Positions 60,341-64,000 of a stretch of 64,000 nucleotides of DNA are shown here, one piece after another. The number at the start of each line of letters is the position of its first letter. The first letter of the stretch is position 1. Source of the stretch: Sipunculus nudus (lineage: Eukaryota > Annelida > Sipuncula > Golfingiida > Sipunculidae). The notes under the pieces are model-generated. The model was not told the DNA's origin, did not search any database, and saw only the letters and a program-made list of their open reading frames with translations. The position numbers were made by a program, and so were the translations under genes. The stretch lies in contig CM049316.1 of assembly GCA_026874595.1 (NCBI GenBank), positions 47,804,695 through 47,868,694 of the forward strand. Reading direction: 5' to 3'.

Positions 60341-63300
60341 CAAGGGACCCATGAGTCACGGCGCTCAGCTGTTATATATGATCACAAAATATGATTTGGA
60401 AATGAGGCACAAGCTGGTTTTGTGTGGTTATAAATATAAGTTGTATTATGAGTTGTTGGTGTTTAGCTTATGTAAGATTTTGATAGTATCTCTTGAGACA
60501 GGGAAGAGGATTGATGTCATTTATATTATTTACAAATGGAGTGCTATTGCCACACAGGTTTTGACTTGGCCATATAACTTATCTACATTGCAGTAGAAGT
60601 TTTGAAAAACTGTCCATTATCAGTCAGGTTAATTATGTTTTTTACAAATTTATGAGTTAACTATTATCTAATAATGACAGGTTATACCTAAACAAGAGTA
60701 GCACTAGCACATATAAGAGTTTTAACTATTTATTTAAATTTAATAAAAAATATTGTGCCAAATATAATTTTAATTAAAAATAATAACAGAATCATATGAT
60801 AGTTTTACATATATCTGAAATAAATGATTATTAAAATAATATTAAAGAATACATTCATGAATGCATTCATATTTAAATACTTTTACCTGTATTGCTATTC
60901 TTATGCATGAAATTATGGAGTACATATTCATATACATTTGCAAAGTATTCAAACCATGTCTGGTATTTATTCAGTTTCAGCCAAACAAAGATTTTGAGAA
61001 TCCTGAATATACAAAATTCACAAATATAATTAATGATCATAAGTACCTGATTTGTGTCTTTTATTTATATTAAAAAAAAACTAATATATTCACTTTGAAC
61101 TACTTTCACATCAATCTACACACTAGACACAATAAGAATCTATATTAATATTATCAACTGCATCTTAGTCTATCAAGAATTTCCTTCATATGATCCCTAA
61201 TGATTAGTAATGAATAATATAATTTTATTTTAAAATTAAAATGAAAAATACCATGGCTTATCTGGAATACATACTCATCTATCCATACAAGATTCTTACA
61301 ACATCAGTAATTGCAAGGTAATTTCCTGTTACTCATCAAATATCAAATTCTTTTTTCTTTTAATTTTTGTTAAATTTGTTATTACAAACCAATAAAATTT
61401 ATTAATTTATTGTTCACTGTTATGTTGTTAGTCAAAACAACCACTAGATGAGTTGGGTTGGACACCTGGATCAACTGTGGCCAGCCATAAGCTGACTGGC
61501 TGCAAAGCATATGCACTGCCTCAAGCGTGCATAATTTGCCTGAAAGTCAACATACAGGTTACTGAAGAGGGGCTTGGTAGAGCCTGGGTCTGACATGGTC
61601 TCATAAAAACTATAATCAAAGCTAAATTATTTGGCCAATTTCTTTCAGCTTTCAAAACTAACAAGCTGATTTCTTTATATGTGCATGATTTGAAAATTAT
61701 ATCAACAGTGCTTACAGGAAAAAAACGTGCCATGGTCAGTGTTGTGTATGTGTGCATGATATGAAAATTATATCAACAGTGCTTACAGGAAACAAACGTG
61801 CCATGGTCAAAGTTGGGCAAAATTTATGGTACTGTTTTTATATTTATGCTTTTAACTTATAAAATTTGGGACCTGTGGGTCATGTCGCTCAGCTGAATTT
61901 TAGAAAATATTAGTAACTACAAAATATTTTTATTTCTTATGGTTTTTCATGTATATTACCATTTGAAAAGCTAAGAGAAAATGGCCCAGCTAAAATGAAA
62001 CTCTGTAAATTATAGAATAATGGACATGAGCTAAAGCATATGAACTGTGCAATAAATGAAACCTTTGGCCTGAAACCATTTAGTGATGAACCAAGGGAAA
62101 AAATGGGCCTTCGGTAAGTGTCATATAAAAGTTTCATTTCATAAACAAATAATGTGTGAAGGTAATTAAGTTTTCAAAAGTTAAATATATGGCCATGAGA
62201 GTTAAAAATTAATCCCACAAAGTTTAACCAATATTCCTAATTTTAAAACTAAGTTTAACAGTGTTATTCACACCTAGGCCCAGCCAGCTTTAAGAGATAT
62301 GAATGAAATAGTACCAAGTATTTATATCTTCTTACATCTTGTCAGTTAGCACTTACATTAGGTCCTAATACTTTATCACATTTGAATATTAGGATTAAAT
62401 TTCTGAACATTTTTTAATGTTTTTCATATATACAAGCATACGAGAAGCTAAGAGGAAAGGGGCCCTCCTACTTTGTTATAGTAAAGTTTTAAATATGAAT
62501 GGACTAATACCTTTATTTCACTTTCAAGGGAATAATGCATTTAAGTTTGTATTTAAGCCTTCTTTTAAGCATATCCACTTTTTCCATTAAAAGTTTTAAT
62601 CAGATTCATTTTATGAAAATATAAGTTAAAATATCAGAATTCTAAGTTGCAATCATTATTTATCCAGAGTGTAGCTCATATTGGGTCATATTATGCATAC
62701 ACATATATTTTATTATTTTTAAATCACAAATGTTTAAACTGAATTTAAAAGAAAATAATGCCACAACATGGCATCTTCAAGATTATTCCTTGAATCACTA
62801 TTAAAAAGTTATGTACACTGGATTTTTCAGTACATGCTTAATTTTATTTACCGAAAAAAAAGATTCAGTAAATCTGATAAAAGAAAACCATCTGTTCAAA
62901 TAAAGTATACAAACTGTTAGTTGAATGAGGGAAAAACAACATCATTGTGCTAAAGACTATCTTAGCTAAAATTTTTTACTGGAATTAATAGTCCATTTCA
63001 CACTTGGTGAAATTTTTACTCTTCTGAAGTAAAGAATTACTTATCTGATGAACATCCACACTTTTATATAGCAATACACCACTTTGTGGACACAATAAAA
63101 TGTGCACTTTAATTGTTGTAACCCTGGTGGTACGATACAAAATCTAAAATGTAGCAGAGCCTTGAATAAGAATGAATTAAATACAAAAGATTATAACATT
63201 CATCTAGTTCATGCAAAGGGGGGGGGGGAGTGCAAGGGCAGAGGGGAAGCCTGCTAGCAGTGGCCAAGTACAAGTGAAGGCTGCACTACTAGGTGGGCTA

Positions 63301-64000
63301 GATGTAAACAACTCTTGACATGGTGTATGAAAACTTGAATAAAAGCTTCTCTTTTCAATCAATTCCTTTGAAATTTCAGATTTTAAAAGATTAAATCCTT
63401 ATGTATATATGCTGTGAAATTTAAATCAACAGTGCTTACAGGGGAAAAACGTGCCATAGCCAAAGTTGGACAAAATTTCAGGTATTGATTTTTAATTTAT
63501 GCTAATAACTTAAAAAATTTGCAAAATTCAGATCTAATTTTGGGTTAACAATTGAATCTTGATTTAATAAAGTTATATCCCTGAGAAAAAGACTACAGCT
63601 TCAGCAATTCTCATGTTAAATGAGAAAATATATTTCCTGATTTTTCAAAAATTGCATTATATTTGGACCCATAACTTCAAAACAATACTCAATACTGATG
63701 CAAGTTTTGGTATGTTAATAGAAAATGTATGGAAGAATATGAATACTAAAGATAATCAAAGACAATCAAAAACAGACCAGTGGTTTCAATATTAGGCAGC
63801 CTTGAAGTGTAACAATGGCTTTTTTTTATGGAAAACGGAGGTTTTTCCTTAATATTTCAAAGGAACGAAGTCCTAGTGACCCAATATTAGGTATGGTAGG
63901 TGATTTTGGGGACATCTAACGGTATGCAAAATTTTGGATTCTTAGGTCCAACAGTTTCAAAACATGCCCTGTTAACAGCCGGACTGCCGGACAGCCAGAC
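60341..64000 (+). mobile_element. Family C element(s), running off the window (C3)
   Basis: Left end caagggacccatgagtcacg, then gcgctcagctgttatatatg. The following ~1.5 kb is closely related to C1 (gctggttttgtgtggttata, ggacacctggatcaactgtg, cgtgccatggtcaaagttgg). Near 61867 a second family C left end (gggacctgtgggtcatgtcg then ctcagctg) appears, so the interval probably holds two overlapping or nested copies. Typical core sequence resumes from about 63320 to the end, and ccggactgccggacagccag at 63980 is the usual GGAC-rich stretch before a right end. That right end is outside the window. No coding capacity. Confidence 0.65.

Noticed and set aside
1-64000. tRNA, rRNA or other RNA genes
   Set aside because: No cloverleaf with a conserved T-loop/anticodon context or rRNA-like block was noticed by eye. 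A covariance-model search would be needed for certainty.

Overview
This window looks like metazoan nuclear DNA, most likely from a mollusc and probably a bivalve. It is AT-rich, and introns, tandem repeats and short transposable elements make up almost all of it. Only one protein-coding gene can be supported: an internal portion of a Piezo-type mechanosensitive cation channel on the minus strand. The mollusc assignment is an inference from the repeat types (non-autonomous elements with stem-loops, subterminal inverted repeats and tandem cores, resembling the bivalve 'pearl'/Helentron-derived elements) and from the divergence of the Piezo protein. I could not test it by search.

The gene reads from high to low coordinates. 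Twenty exons were placed by hand between 59624 and 15843 and encode about 792 residues. Reading frame and splice phase are consistent at every junction, including two candidate microexons and one GC-AG intron. The exons cover the charged region after the beam helix, acidic intracellular linkers, several transmembrane units, the anchor with the PF-x2-E-x6-W signature, the outer pore helix and the start of the extracellular cap. The N-terminal blade lies beyond position 64000. The rest of the cap, the inner helix and the C-terminal domain lie before position 1.

Layout: 1-15775 is a satellite of 31-bp units, about 500 copies, lying in the intron after the last visible exon. From 15843 to 25965 are exons T to M, with small intron minisatellites. 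From 26 to 32 kb are a Helentron-like element, a small related element and a 3.7-kb array of 49-bp units. From 32.3 to 35.3 kb are exons J, I and H with an array of 99-bp units. From 35.4 to 39.5 kb is a nested pair of elements. From 40.3 to 47.1 kb are exons G to C, interrupted by a three-level nest of elements. From 47.7 to 50.2 kb is an array of 50-bp units. From 51 to 54.3 kb is another nested element. From 56 to 57.5 kb are small arrays. The 18-nt microexon is at 57.7 kb and exon A at 59.5 kb. From 59.6 to 64 kb are an exon-derived array and further elements.

The most striking observation is that at least seven of the intron minisatellites (units of 35, 49, 52, 55, 81, about 93 and 99 bp) are not random intronic DNA. 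Each starts across a Piezo exon-intron junction. The repeat unit contains the end of the exon plus its splice donor, or the splice acceptor plus the start of the exon. The locus therefore carries dozens of duplicated splice-site copies beside the authentic ones. The second striking feature is that four families of Helentron-like elements have inserted into these arrays and into one another, leaving readable empty and filled sites.
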